From Saccharospirillum salsuginis (GTDB lineage: Bacteria; Pseudomonadota; Gammaproteobacteria; Pseudomonadales; Natronospirillaceae), in assembly GCF_014651855.1 (NCBI RefSeq), contig NZ_BMXR01000003.1:248001-312000 (forward strand): a stretch of DNA of 64,000 nucleotides, read 5' to 3'. The position numbers were made by a program, and so were the translations under genes. The notes under the pieces are model-generated. The model was given only the letters and a program-made list of their open reading frames with translations. It had not been told where the DNA came from and searched no databases. The stretch's first letter is position 1. Each line of letters opens with the position of its first letter. Positions 36,245 to 45,584 of this stretch are shown piece by piece.

Positions 36245-37936
36245 TCAACGGGGTGCGTTCCGGTCCGCCTGAAGGATCAGGCGGGCGGCCTGGTCGGCCG
36301 CGTCGCGGAACGGCAGAAACACCAGATCCACACCTTCCCGGGTCAGGGCATCGACTTCGCTCGGCCGGTGAGTGGTTACTGCGACACGCCCTCGATAGTC
36401 ATGTTGCCTGAGTGCGTTCAGCAAGACCAGACGTGGGTCCTCGTGTGTCAGACTGGTGTCCGAGCCCCGGACCGTCGATATGATCCAGTCGGTGTGCGAC
36501 AAGGGCAGATAGCCGATAAAGTCCGGGTCGCACGCGTCACCGTAGAAGGCTTCCATTCCGTTTTCCCGGCACATCTGCACCACTTCGGGATTGAAATCGA
36601 CCACGGCCAATTTCAAACCCTGGGTCTGGAGTTGCCAGCCGATTTCCGACCCGAAGCGACCATAACCGTAAATGATGGCATCGTAATGGCGCGACATCGG
36701 ATGGGGTTCTTCCGGGTTCGAGTCGGACTGGCCCCTCCGCTCGAACGCGCCGAGATAGGGTTCAAGCCAGCGATATAGGGTATGAGAATAGGTGATCATA
36801 TAGACTGAAATCACAATGGTGATCAGCCCCACCAGCGTAACTAGACCCAGGGCTTCGGTACCGACATGACCCAGCGTCAGACCCATGGCGATGAACACCA
36901 GGGAGAATTCGCTGATTTGCGCCACTGTCAAACCGGCCAGGAAACCGGTGCGTTTGCCGTACCCCATAAACCCCATGATGATCATAACGATCAGCGGATT
37001 ACCGATCAGCACGAACGCCGACAGGACCAAGGCCGGTATCACCTGGGCTCCCAGCAGATGCAGATCCAGCTCGCTACCAAGGGCGATGAAGAAAAACAAT
37101 AACAGGAAATCCCGCAGCGAGGACATGCGCGAGACGATGGCCTCCCGGTAGGGCGTCGACGCCAGGGCCACCCCGGCGAGCAAGCCGCCCAGCTCCATGC
37201 TGAACCCAAGCCGGTGGCCGATGGCCGCCATCAGGGAGGCCAGTCCGAGACCGAATACCAGCAGTAATTCGGAGGAGGCGGCCACGCGTTTCATCAGCGG
37301 GTTGGCCAACCAGCGAATGAATACCCCCACCACGGCGACCATGACCAGAGCGCCCAGGCCGATACCGATCAAGCGATCCGGTACTGTCTGTCCGGAATCA
37401 TCACCGGCCCCCATGCCGAGGGCGGACAAGGCGATCATGGCGAGTACGACAACCACGTCCTGGACGATCAGAAAGCCGATGGCGATCTTGCCGTGCAGTG
37501 AATCGACCTCGCGTTTGTCGGACAGCAACTTGACGATAATGATGGTGCTGGAAAAGGTCAGGGCGATGGCGATGTAAGCCGCGGTTACCGCATCCAACCC
37601 CAATAGGAGCGACAAAGCGAACCCGACGAGGGATGTGAACACCACCTGGCCCAGGCCGGTGGCGACGGCCACGCGACCGAGGGTGCGAATCAGCGTCAGA
37701 TCGAGCTTCAGACCAACCAGAAACAACAGGACGGCGATGCCCAGTTCGGCCAGCAACTGAATGTACTCGGTGTCCCGGACCAGCCCCAGGACCGACGGCC
37801 CGGCGAGGATGCCGACGGCGATGAAGGTAACGACCATAGGCTGACGCAACCGTTGACCGATCAAACCGAGGACCGCCGCCAACGCGAGCAAGGCGGTCAA
37901 TTCGTAGAAGGGGTTGGTGTGAATCAGCTCCAGCAA
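36245..37936 (-). CDS. Kef-type CPA2 monovalent cation:proton antiporter with RCK domain
   Basis: The product is 563 residues, starting best at TTG 37936, which is preceded by GGAGGA at 6 bases; a TTG 18 bases upstream is the alternative. About 12 membrane helices (VTAAYIAIALTFSSTIIIVKLLSDKREVDSLHGKIAIGFLIVQD is the family's core with the ion-site Gln-Asp) are followed by a C-terminal NAD-binding TrkA-N/RCK domain (AIIYGYGRFGSEIGWQL, about 425-540). It expels K+ under stress. It belongs to the K+ cluster at 30-38 kb; first gene of the minus-strand group with Usp and NhaP2. Confidence 0.92.
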   Translation of the reverse strand: MLELIHTNPFYELTALLALAAVLGLIGQRLRQPMVVTFIAVGILAGPSVLGLVRDTEYIQLLAELGIAVLLFLVGLKLDLTLIRTLGRVAVATGLGQVVFTSLVGFALSLLLGLDAVTAAYIAIALTFSSTIIIVKLLSDKREVDSLHGKIAIGFLIVQDVVVVLAMIALSALGMGAGDDSGQTVPDRLIGIGLGALVMVAVVGVFIRWLANPLMKRVAASSELLLVFGLGLASLMAAIGHRLGFSMELGGLLAGVALASTPYREAIVSRMSSLRDFLLLFFFIALGSELDLHLLGAQVIPALVLSAFVLIGNPLIVMIIMGFMGYGKRTGFLAGLTVAQISEFSLVFIAMGLTLGHVGTEALGLVTLVGLITIVISVYMITYSHTLYRWLEPYLGAFERRGQSDSNPEEPHPMSRHYDAIIYGYGRFGSEIGWQLQTQGLKLAVVDFNPEVVQMCRENGMEAFYGDACDPDFIGYLPLSHTDWIISTVRGSDTSLTHEDPRLVLLNALRQHDYRGRVAVTTHRPSEVDALTREGVDLVFLPFRDAADQAARLILQADRNAPR

Positions 37937-38095
37937 GGGGGCTCCTCCAATCAATCGAACGGGTTGGATTTCAGGTTCATCGAATACCGGCAGGCCTATA
38001 ACTTACCTCTTTCGGGTCGTTCCGCATGGATGCGGATCAATGAAATGGGTTAAGGTTCGTGTAAAGCCCTCCATCTTCAAGCACCGGGACGCTCA

Positions 38096-39013
38096 ATGCT
38101 GGCCGACAAGATCAAGAACTTTGAGACAAACATCCTGCTGTACGGCATCACCCCGCCCAAGAAAGGCACCGAGGCGGACAAGATCCGCGACATCGCCGAC
38201 CGTCAAATGGCTCGCCTGCGATCGCACGACATCGACGGGCTCATTCTCTACGACATTCAGGACGAAGCGACCCGGACGGACGAGGAGCGGCCTTTCCCGT
38301 TCATCGAAACACTGGACCCGTACGATTACGCCCAACAGCACCTGTCGGAACTGGCGGTGCCGAAAATCATCTATCGCGCCGTGGGTAAATACGCACCGGA
38401 CGAGCTGGCCGACTTCCTCAATCGGGCGTCACCGGACCAGACGCTGACGGTCTTCGTCGGGGCCGCCTCCCGTTCCCAGAAAGTCGCGCTGACCCTGCCC
38501 AAAGCCTATCGACTGAAGCAGGAAACCGGCTCGGAGTTGGTGTTGGGCGGGGTGACGATCCCCGAACGGCACACCAGCAAAGGCGACGAGCACCTCAGAG
38601 TATTCGAAAAAGTCGCCCAGGGCTGCCGATTCTTCGTCTCCCAGGGTGTCTACGACATCAACGCCTCGAAGAACCTGCTCTCCGAGTATTACTACTATGG
38701 CCGGGAGCAGGGCATTCCGCTGGCCCCCATCATCTTCACATTGACGCCATGCGGCTCGCAGAAAACACTGCAGTTCATGAAGTGGCTGGGCATCAGCATC
38801 CCCAAGTGGCTGGAAAACGAGCTGATCCACAGCCCGGACACCATCGACCGGTCCCTGGAATTCTGCGAGCAGAACTGGCTGGAGCTGAAACGCTTCGCCG
38901 ACGAAAAAGGCATTCCCATCGGCTGCAACGTCGAGAGCGTGGCGATCCGCAAGGTGGAGGTCGATGCCTCCATCGAACTGCTCGAGCGGGTGGCGCGCAG
39001 CATGGGGCGGTGA
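38096..39013 (+). CDS. Methylenetetrahydrofolate-reductase-like protein
   Basis: The product is 305 residues with the (beta-alpha)8 barrel pattern of the MTHFR family: FETNILLYGITPPKKGTEADKI at the N-terminus, then DGLILYDIQDEATR and ELVLGGVTIPERH. It is close in length to bacterial MetF, but the sequence differs from canonical MetF (no typical F-x-FFPP start), so it is a distant member. The substrate may be a C1-folate or another flavin-dependent reaction. It is solitary, with no met gene next to it. Confidence 0.7.
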   Translation: MLADKIKNFETNILLYGITPPKKGTEADKIRDIADRQMARLRSHDIDGLILYDIQDEATRTDEERPFPFIETLDPYDYAQQHLSELAVPKIIYRAVGKYAPDELADFLNRASPDQTLTVFVGAASRSQKVALTLPKAYRLKQETGSELVLGGVTIPERHTSKGDEHLRVFEKVAQGCRFFVSQGVYDINASKNLLSEYYYYGREQGIPLAPIIFTLTPCGSQKTLQFMKWLGISIPKWLENELIHSPDTIDRSLEFCEQNWLELKRFADEKGIPIGCNVESVAIRKVEVDASIELLERVARSMGR

Positions 39014-39109
39014 TGCCGCCCCGGCCACGGCCCGTTTTCAACCCTTCCGACCGCCCCTCGAAATCCTGAAAACGTCTGTTTCAGGTTGACTTCACCGTGT
39101 GAACCTCTA

Positions 39110-39125
39110 ATGTAAGCGCTTACAT
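39110..39125. promoter_or_regulatory. LacI/GalR-type operator upstream of the GH3 gene
   Basis: ATGTAAGCGCTTACAT is a perfect 16-bp palindrome with the central CG step typical of LacI-family sites, 34 bases before the glycosidase start. No LacI-family gene lies in the window, so the regulator is elsewhere. Confidence 0.8.
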
Positions 39126-39159
39126 CACGGTAATCATTCGTTGAGTCAGGTAGCCCTTC

Positions 39160-41727
39160 ATGAAACCGATACCCTATTACTCGCACTGGCCGGCTATTAC
39201 TTCCGCCATCCAGTCGACGACCGAAGAAACCATTTTTGTCGACCGCATCGTCGAACAGATGACGCTCGAAGAGAAAGTCGGGCAGATGATCCAGCCGGAC
39301 ATCCGTGACGTGACGCCGACCGAGGCCCGGGAATACAAGCTCGGCTCCATCCTGAACGGCGGCGGCGGCTGGGTGAACGACGACAAGCGGGCCAGCGCCG
39401 GGGATTGGCTGGGCCTGCTGGATCAGTACTGGGACGCCCTCGAAGCCGCCTACGCCGACCGGCCCTTCCGCATTCCCTACCTCTGGGGCACCGACGCCGT
39501 TCACGGCCACAACAACATCTACCGGGCGACCGTCTTCCCGCACAACATCGGGCTGGGCGCGGCCCGAGATCCGGATCTGATTCGCCGCATCGCCGAGGCC
39601 ACAGCGACCGAAATCTGCGTGACCGGCATGGACTGGACCTTCGCGCCCACCGTGGCCACGCCGAGAAACCTGCGCTGGGGGCGCACCTACGAGGGCTACT
39701 CGGAAGACCCGACCATCGTCTATCACTACGCGGGCGAAGTGGTGCGCGGCCTGCAACAGTCCGCCGAGGCGCTGAAAACCGATCGGGCGGTGCTGTCGAA
39801 CGTGAAGCACTGGGTAGGAGACGGCGGTACACGTCACGGCATCGATCGGGGCTGCAATCACTACGATGAAGACCTGCTGCGCAACATCCACGCCATGGGG
39901 TACTTTTCGGGCCTGGAAGCGGGCGCGCAGATCGTCATGGCCTCGTTCAGCACCTGGGAAGGCGAGGCGAACTACGATCATTCGCCCGACGACGGCGTGG
40001 CCTTCAACAAGAGACTGACCGGCAGTCGTTACCTGATCAATGACGTGCTCAAAGACAGGATGGGCTTCGACGGCCTGGTGATCTCGGACTGGAATTCCCA
40101 CGCTGACGTGTCCAAGTGCACCGATAACAACGCCAACTACGCCATCAACGCCGGCATCGACATCCTGATGGCCACCGGCAGCTCCGATTGGCGTCAGGTC
40201 TACTGGAACGCCGTTGCCGGCGTCGAACGGGGCGAGATCCCGATGGCTCGAATCGACGATGCGGTGCGGCGCATTCTGCGGGTGAAATTCCGCGCCGGCA
40301 TGTGGGACAAGCCGAAGCCGAGCCAGCGTGCCCTGGCCGGCAGGGGCGACCTCTTGGGTTGCGAGGAACATCGGGCGGTCGCGCGCGAAGCCGTGCGCAA
40401 GTCGCTGGTGTTGCTGAAGAACAAGAATGTCCTGCCGCTGCCCCGCACGAAGCCGATTCTGGTCACCGGCAGCGCCTGCGACGACCTTCAGAAACAAACC
40501 GGCGGCTGGACCCTGACCTGGCAAGGCAGCGAAAACACCCGGGAGGATTTTCCGGGCGCCAAGACGTTCGCCGATTCGGCCCGGGAGATTCTCGGAGCCG
40601 ACCACTGTGCCGTCGATCCCGGCCTCGCCTGGGCCAACCCGCAAGACTTTGACACCGCTGTGTTGGTCATCGGCGAAGACCCGGCGGCCGAGATGTTCGG
40701 CGACATCGCCCCCGGCCATTCGCTGGCACTCTCTGAGATCAAGCGCAAATACCAGGCCGATCTGGCCCTGCTCAAGCGCCTGAAGCAGGCGGGCGTTCGG
40801 GTCGTGACCGTGCTGTACTCGGGCCGGCCCCTGTACACCAACGAGGAGATCAATCATTCGGATGCCTTTGTCGCCGCCTGGCTGCCCGGCACCGAAGCCG
40901 ATGGTATTACCGATGTCCTGTTTGAACCCGGCAACGGCCAACCCCGCTACGATTTCACCGGGCGGCTGTCGTTCAGTTGGCCGAACCGGCCGGATTCCGA
41001 AGCGGTGAATGCGATTCCGGAGCACATTCCGGACTATAGCGTGCCCGAGGAGGAGCAGGATCCGACCGGTGAGCACAAGCCGCTGTTCCCGTTGGGTTAT
41101 GGCCTGAGTCTGCAAGGCGAATCGTCCCGACTGACCATCGACCTGGACCGCCTGCCGGTGTCGAGCGGGTCGATGGCGAAATCCGATGCCGTTGCGGAAA
41201 CACTGGAGCTGTTCGGCACGCGGGCCAACGGAGACTTTAACTTGATGCTGTCCACGCGTGACGACTCAAACGAAACGCCGGTATCGAGTAACCAAACCAC
41301 ACGGCGAGACGGTGTCACCATTGTGCCGATCGATTATCGGCATCAGCAGGATGCACGTCGTGTTGCGGTCGAGTCGGGGTCGGCCGTTGTGCGCGTCGCC
41401 GCCGGTGATTCACAAGGTTACGATCTCAGTGAGTACGCCGGGCCGGATGTCGTCTTGAGTATCGACATCCGGCTCGATTCCGACTGGCCGGCCGGCAGCC
41501 GGGTCGCGATCGACGGCACCTCGGGGACGTCGGGTTATCTGGATGTCTCGAATTATCTGCCCAATGAACCCATGAACGACTGGGTCACAGTACGAATCCC
41601 CCTGGCCGACTTCGGTTTGGAAGCCGACGCCTTGCGGGGAACTGTGTCACCCGTCCGGCTGGAAATTCCATCCGCCTGCCGGTTCGATCTGGGCGATATT
41701 CGCTGGGCTGTCTCCGAACAGCACTAG
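39160..41727 (+). CDS. Glycoside hydrolase family 3 beta-glucosidase (ExoP-like)
   Basis: The product is 855 residues. The GH3 N-terminal barrel (about 25-380) has EEKVGQMIQ, GTDAVHGHNN and the nucleophile in LVISDWNS (Asp310). The C-terminal GH3 domain spans about 415-650, and a C-terminal beta-sandwich of about 680-850 resembles the Exop_C domain of marine ExoP. It removes glucose from beta-glucans or cello-oligosaccharides. No signal peptide is apparent, so the enzyme is probably cytosolic or periplasmic by another route, unlike many ExoP homologues. It is probably controlled from the operator at 39110-39125. Monocistronic. Confidence 0.95.
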   Translation: MKPIPYYSHWPAITSAIQSTTEETIFVDRIVEQMTLEEKVGQMIQPDIRDVTPTEAREYKLGSILNGGGGWVNDDKRASAGDWLGLLDQYWDALEAAYADRPFRIPYLWGTDAVHGHNNIYRATVFPHNIGLGAARDPDLIRRIAEATATEICVTGMDWTFAPTVATPRNLRWGRTYEGYSEDPTIVYHYAGEVVRGLQQSAEALKTDRAVLSNVKHWVGDGGTRHGIDRGCNHYDEDLLRNIHAMGYFSGLEAGAQIVMASFSTWEGEANYDHSPDDGVAFNKRLTGSRYLINDVLKDRMGFDGLVISDWNSHADVSKCTDNNANYAINAGIDILMATGSSDWRQVYWNAVAGVERGEIPMARIDDAVRRILRVKFRAGMWDKPKPSQRALAGRGDLLGCEEHRAVAREAVRKSLVLLKNKNVLPLPRTKPILVTGSACDDLQKQTGGWTLTWQGSENTREDFPGAKTFADSAREILGADHCAVDPGLAWANPQDFDTAVLVIGEDPAAEMFGDIAPGHSLALSEIKRKYQADLALLKRLKQAGVRVVTVLYSGRPLYTNEEINHSDAFVAAWLPGTEADGITDVLFEPGNGQPRYDFTGRLSFSWPNRPDSEAVNAIPEHIPDYSVPEEEQDPTGEHKPLFPLGYGLSLQGESSRLTIDLDRLPVSSGSMAKSDAVAETLELFGTRANGDFNLMLSTRDDSNETPVSSNQTTRRDGVTIVPIDYRHQQDARRVAVESGSAVVRVAAGDSQGYDLSEYAGPDVVLSIDIRLDSDWPAGSRVAIDGTSGTSGYLDVSNYLPNEPMNDWVTVRIPLADFGLEADALRGTVSPVRLEIPSACRFDLGDIRWAVSEQH

Positions 41728-41804
41728 CTCCAATCTATCGTAGTGCGGGTTGCCGGGCACAACCGTGATGCGGGCTGTGCCCTCGGCCAGGCCTTCGGCC
41801 CGGT

Positions 41805-42797
41805 TCAGGGGCGACCGGCTTGTCGGGCGGCCTGAATGATGTGCTCGCCGATCAAGTCTTCGTAGTCGGTCCACAGCGGCTGCATGGCGGTTTGCCAGGT
41901 GGCCAGTTCGTCGGCCGAGGGTTCGTACACGGAGATGTTCTTCATCCGCTCCAATTCAACTTTGTCGTTGGTGCTCTTGGCGGTGGCCACGGCGTTACCG
42001 TATTTCAGCGACATCTCCAGAGCGAAGCGGAATTCGTGGCGATCCGCTTCGCTCAATCCGTTCCAGAAAGCCGAATTCGTGATCAGCATGTAATCCAGCA
42101 CGCCGTGGTTGGAGATCATCATGTAGGGCTGGTGTTCGTAGAACGCCTGGGAATAGATATTGGACCAAGTGTTTTCCTGCCCCTGAATGCGTTGTTCGGC
42201 GAGTGCCCCGTAGACCTCGGAAAACGCCATGGGAACGGCCTCGGCGTTCAGCAATTCGAACTGTTTGATCAGCACATCCGAATTCATGGTGCGAAAGCGC
42301 AACCCGGCCAGATCGTTCGGTCGGGTGAACGGTCGGCTGGCGGTCAATTGCTTGAGGCCGTTGTGCAGATAGCCGAGCCCGAGGATGCCTCGGCTTTCCA
42401 TGCTGGTGAGCAAGGCCTGACCGGTCGGGCTTTGCTGGAAACGATTGACGGCGTCCATATCCGGAAACAGAAACGGCAGGTCGAACACCTTGAGTTGCTG
42501 GGTATAGCCCTCGAATTTGGACAGTGACGGCGCCGCGAAATGAATACGGCCTTCGGCGATGGCGGTAACGGCTTCGTCGTCGTCCATCAGGTCGGCGTTG
42601 GCGTGTATGACGATCTCGTATCGGTCGCCGAGTCTGCGCTCGATCATCGATTTGAACATCTCCGCCATCTTGCCCTTGGGCGTGTTGGGCGAGACCACGT
42701 GAGAGAATACCAGTGTCTGCGGTTCGGCCCACAAAAGCATGGGCAGCAAAAATGTTAGAAGGCCCAGCAGGGCGGGGCGGGTACGACCGTTCATCAT
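41805..42797 (-). CDS. TRAP transporter DctP-family substrate-binding protein, solitary
   Basis: The product is 330 residues with a signal peptide (LLTFLLPMLLWA). The family blocks VFSHVVSPNTPKGKMAEMFKSMIERR, FDLPFLFPD and LRFRTMNSDVLIKQFELLNAEAVPMAFSEVYGALAEQRIQGQENTWSNIYSQ are present, including the Arg that binds the carboxylate. It binds C4-dicarboxylates or related acids. No dctQ/dctM gene is adjacent; it may cooperate with a distant permease or a dicarboxylate-sensing kinase. Confidence 0.92.
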   Translation of the reverse strand: MMNGRTRPALLGLLTFLLPMLLWAEPQTLVFSHVVSPNTPKGKMAEMFKSMIERRLGDRYEIVIHANADLMDDDEAVTAIAEGRIHFAAPSLSKFEGYTQQLKVFDLPFLFPDMDAVNRFQQSPTGQALLTSMESRGILGLGYLHNGLKQLTASRPFTRPNDLAGLRFRTMNSDVLIKQFELLNAEAVPMAFSEVYGALAEQRIQGQENTWSNIYSQAFYEHQPYMMISNHGVLDYMLITNSAFWNGLSEADRHEFRFALEMSLKYGNAVATAKSTNDKVELERMKNISVYEPSADELATWQTAMQPLWTDYEDLIGEHIIQAARQAGRP

Positions 42798-42993
42798 GTG
42801 ACTCCTGTTCGCTTATTGTTGTTGGCTCACAGGAGTGGTCTGCGCAAGAACAGGGCCAAGGCGGCACGATGCGGCTTTGTGTCTGATTTCCAAAGAGTTT
42901 CGCCCACAACCGGTGTGCGGGCGAGCGGGAAATGGGTGGTTGAGCACCCAGCGGCAAGGTCGGAATGGGTGGAGGGCGACCCCTTGCTCCGGC

Positions 42994-43854
42994 TTAGGGT
43001 TGGACGAATTGGTAATCGACCCGCTCGATCCGGCCGCGCCAGTAAGTCTGTTCGCCGGCGTCCAGTAACCAGGCGACTTCGCCTTCGGTGGGTATCCACA
43101 TCCCGTCGCGCTTTTCGTACTTGAACCAGCGCCCTTCCCAGGGGGTCGGAACGCTTTGCTCGCCCAGGGTGCGTACCCGGGCGTCGGCGCGGACGGATTC
43201 GATCAGGTTGTCGTCGTTGAACCGGAACACCAGAGAGACCCGGACATCACCATCGACCAGGGTCGCGCGGGCGGAACGGTCGTCGATGGCGGTCCACTGA
43301 ACACCCTGACCGGGCAACAGGACGGTCGGATTCCAGGCCGCTTCGGCCAGCCAGCGCATCAACTCCCCCTCGGCGATGTCCCCACCGCCGCGCAGATTCA
43401 CCGGGGATATCCAGCCCAGCAGCGAGGCGTGCAGCACGCCTTCACCGCTCAGGTAGGCATCGTGCACGCGAATGGGGGCGCCGGGCAGCATCCGAATGCG
43501 GGCATGCCAGTCAAAACCGGGCCGCTGGGCCGTGACGACCTGGTTGGCCGTGAACGGTTGCCATTGCTGGCCGGTTTCGCTTTGGTTGAAGGTACCGCTC
43601 TGGCGCAGCGAGACGCGGTCGATCAGGGGCTGCCCGTCGGTCAGCGCGCGCCGAAAATAGGCGCGAACCGGGGCAGGCAGATCGTCGAACGCGCTGAAAT
43701 CGACGGTCGCGTCGGTCAACGGCCGGTGGGCGTCGTCCAGTCGGCTCAGAATGGACCGCGTTTCCGCGCTCCAGCGCCAATGACCGCTCACCGCGACAAG
43801 CACCACAAGCGCGATCAGGCTCAGCAATGTGATGATCAGAATTTTCCAGGGCAT
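42994..43854 (-). CDS. DUF6544-like membrane-anchored protein
   Basis: The product is 286 residues: an N-terminal membrane helix (ILIITLLSLIALVVLVAVSGHW) and a large soluble part with LPAPVRAYFRRALTDGQPLI, VSLRQSGTFNQSE and WEGRWFKYEKRDGMWIPTEGEVAWLL. The pattern fits the DUF6544 (DUF6920) family of unknown function. It follows gntR in the same direction after 17 bases but is probably not part of the catabolic pathway. Confidence 0.65.
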   Translation of the reverse strand: MPWKILIITLLSLIALVVLVAVSGHWRWSAETRSILSRLDDAHRPLTDATVDFSAFDDLPAPVRAYFRRALTDGQPLIDRVSLRQSGTFNQSETGQQWQPFTANQVVTAQRPGFDWHARIRMLPGAPIRVHDAYLSGEGVLHASLLGWISPVNLRGGGDIAEGELMRWLAEAAWNPTVLLPGQGVQWTAIDDRSARATLVDGDVRVSLVFRFNDDNLIESVRADARVRTLGEQSVPTPWEGRWFKYEKRDGMWIPTEGEVAWLLDAGEQTYWRGRIERVDYQFVQP

Positions 43855-43870
43855 GCGCCGTTCTCCGTGT

Positions 43871-44584
43871 CTACCCCAAAGCGGCAGAAGCCAGATAGGA
43901 GCGACGGGCTTTTTCGATGTGGACCTTGGCGTAGTTTTCGGCGAGATCCGGTTGGCCGTCGCGTACGGCGTGCAGGATGTCGAGGTGCTCTTCCAGGGCC
44001 TGGTAGGAGCGTCCCGGCGTCGCCTCGCTGACGTTGGCGAAGGCGCGGATGTAGTCGCGCAGGTCGGACAGCATTTCGTGCAGGCGGGAGTTGCGCGAGG
44101 CTTGCCAGATGATGTCGTTGTAGCGGATGTTGATGTCGGTCGAGTCGTCCGGGTGCAGGGCGTCGGCCGGTTGTTTCAGATGGGCTTCGATGTCGGTGAT
44201 CAGGGTGTCGATCTCGGCGCGCATGTCGTCGTCCATTTTCTGCGCGGCCAGACGCACGGCGATGGTCTCCAGCGACCCCAGGATCATGAAGACTTCCTCG
44301 ATCTCGTCGCGGGAAATTTCGTTCACGACGACACCCTTGCGCGGCACCGTGGTCACGAATTTCTGTGACTCGAGCCGGAACAGCGCTTCGCGAATCGGCG
44401 TGCGGCTGATGTTCAGTTTGTCCGCCAGGGTGCGTTCCTTGAGCCGGTCGCCGGGCTTGTATTCGCCGCGCAGGATGGCTTCTTTCAGGTAGGAATACAC
44501 CTTGTCTCGAATCGGCGCCAGGTCTTCCTGGTCCCAGCGGGGAATGGCGGTGGGGGTGCCCTCGGTCATGGCCTGTGTCGTCAT
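43871..44584 (-). CDS. GntR-family regulator, FCD subgroup (first)
   Basis: The product is 237 residues. The winged HTH is KVYSYLKEAILRGEYKPGDRLKERTLADKLNISRTPIREALFRLESQKFV (about 29-78), followed by an all-helical FCD effector domain (about 90-225) with metal-site residues DI-YND and H (EEHLDILHAV). FCD regulators sense small organic acids. It lies at the 3' end of the diiron-protein operon and probably controls it; TGGT-N2-ACCA palindromes at 50043, 50287 and 53164 match the VanR/FadR-type site class. Which of the two GntR proteins binds them is not known. Confidence 0.92.
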   Translation of the reverse strand: MTTQAMTEGTPTAIPRWDQEDLAPIRDKVYSYLKEAILRGEYKPGDRLKERTLADKLNISRTPIREALFRLESQKFVTTVPRKGVVVNEISRDEIEEVFMILGSLETIAVRLAAQKMDDDMRAEIDTLITDIEAHLKQPADALHPDDSTDINIRYNDIIWQASRNSRLHEMLSDLRDYIRAFANVSEATPGRSYQALEEHLDILHAVRDGQPDLAENYAKVHIEKARRSYLASAALG

Positions 44585-44624
44585 GGTGAATGCCTGCCTA
44601 GTGTACTGGTTTCTGCCACGGGAC

Positions 44625-44715
44625 TGTAGGAGCGTACGCCGTGCGCGACCTCAATAGGTGCTTCGAAACTCGCCACAGGCACCTTTCATGTCGCGCAGGG
44701 GCCTGCGCTCCTACA
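44625..44715. repeat. TGTAGGAGCG-type palindromic repeat
   Basis: TGTAGGAGCG at the left end and its complement CGCTCCTACA at the right end enclose further pairing blocks (TGCGCGAC, AGGTGC / GCACCT). It resembles REP-like elements of pseudomonads. The right end supplies the TAG stop codon of the overlapping minus-strand dehydrogenase gene (44711-44713). Confidence 0.75.
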
Positions 44716-45517
44716 AACCCACAACTACCGGTGAGGCAAGGTTGCGCAGCACCTTGCAGACGCTCATGGCAACGATATGACCGGTTTTCGGGTTGTCCGG
44801 CGAGGGGGTGTTCTGCACTTCCACTTTGAGTTCGCCGAACTTGCCGAGCGCTGTGACTTCGTGGACGTTACGCTCGATGGTCGGGTCGACGACGACCTGG
44901 ACCTCGGTCTCCTCGAAGCCAAGGCCGGCGAGACTGAGCGCGGCCGAGACATTGACGCTCTCCGGAAACAGTCGGGCGGAATCCCGGGCGTTGCCGGTGT
45001 AGATCACCGTCGGTTCCGTGATCTCGTCGAGGTTCACTACCGTTTCCGCATGGGTCCCCCGCCAGGCTTTGACCGGCTTGCGCGTGGTCAGGCGGACGCT
45101 GTCCAGGCCGTCTTCGGCGGCTGCGGCGATGCGGTCCAACCCGGCGACAGCGGCCGATGGCAACAGTATCTGTTTGCCGGAGGTTCGAGCGGCGGCGACC
45201 AGTCGGTTATACAGCTCGGCATCGCCGAGCGCGCCGACGGAGATGACCACGAAGTGGCAGCCGGCTTCCAACGCCATCTCGCCATATTGAGCGACGGCGC
45301 CGTGGCCGGCTGTTTCGACGATCACGTCCGGTCTTTGACTGAAAAAGTGCTCCGGATCGTCGGTCAGTAATCCGGTCAGGCTGGCCCCGGTCGAGTGATT
45401 CGAAACGGATCTGACCAGCACGCCGGATAATCGGCAGCCTTCGATTTCATTGCAGACCAACCGTTTGACTACATCACGGCCAGCGGTACCAAATCCGATA
45501 ATACCCACATTTAACAT
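44711..45517 (-). CDS. nadX: Aspartate-dehydrogenase-like (NadX) oxidoreductase
   Basis: The product is 268 residues. The Rossmann motif is VGIIGFGTAGRDVV (residues 4-17), followed by ETAGHGAVAQYGEMALEAGCHFVVISVGAL, and the C-terminal catalytic region has VVVDPTIERNVHEVTALGKFGEL with the conserved His. Known members reversibly deaminate L-aspartate or related amino acids to the 2-oxo or imino acid with NAD(P). Here it follows the ferredoxin gene on the same strand but is separated by a palindromic element, so co-transcription is likely but not proven. Substrate is inferred to be an intermediate of the pathway. Confidence 0.85.
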   Translation of the reverse strand: MLNVGIIGFGTAGRDVVKRLVCNEIEGCRLSGVLVRSVSNHSTGASLTGLLTDDPEHFFSQRPDVIVETAGHGAVAQYGEMALEAGCHFVVISVGALGDAELYNRLVAAARTSGKQILLPSAAVAGLDRIAAAAEDGLDSVRLTTRKPVKAWRGTHAETVVNLDEITEPTVIYTGNARDSARLFPESVNVSAALSLAGLGFEETEVQVVVDPTIERNVHEVTALGKFGELKVEVQNTPSPDNPKTGHIVAMSVCKVLRNLASPVVVGL

Positions 45518-45584
45518 CGAGTAACTCCTTGGAAATTTTTGGGCTCACGTTTCGGGAGTTCATTAGGAAGTGTACGAATGGCTA

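Noticed and set aside
38695..41115. Minus-strand open frame of about 800 codons opposite the GH3 gene
   Set aside because: It lies antisense to a well-supported GH3 enzyme, has no domain signature and has composition typical of shadow frames in GC-rich DNA.
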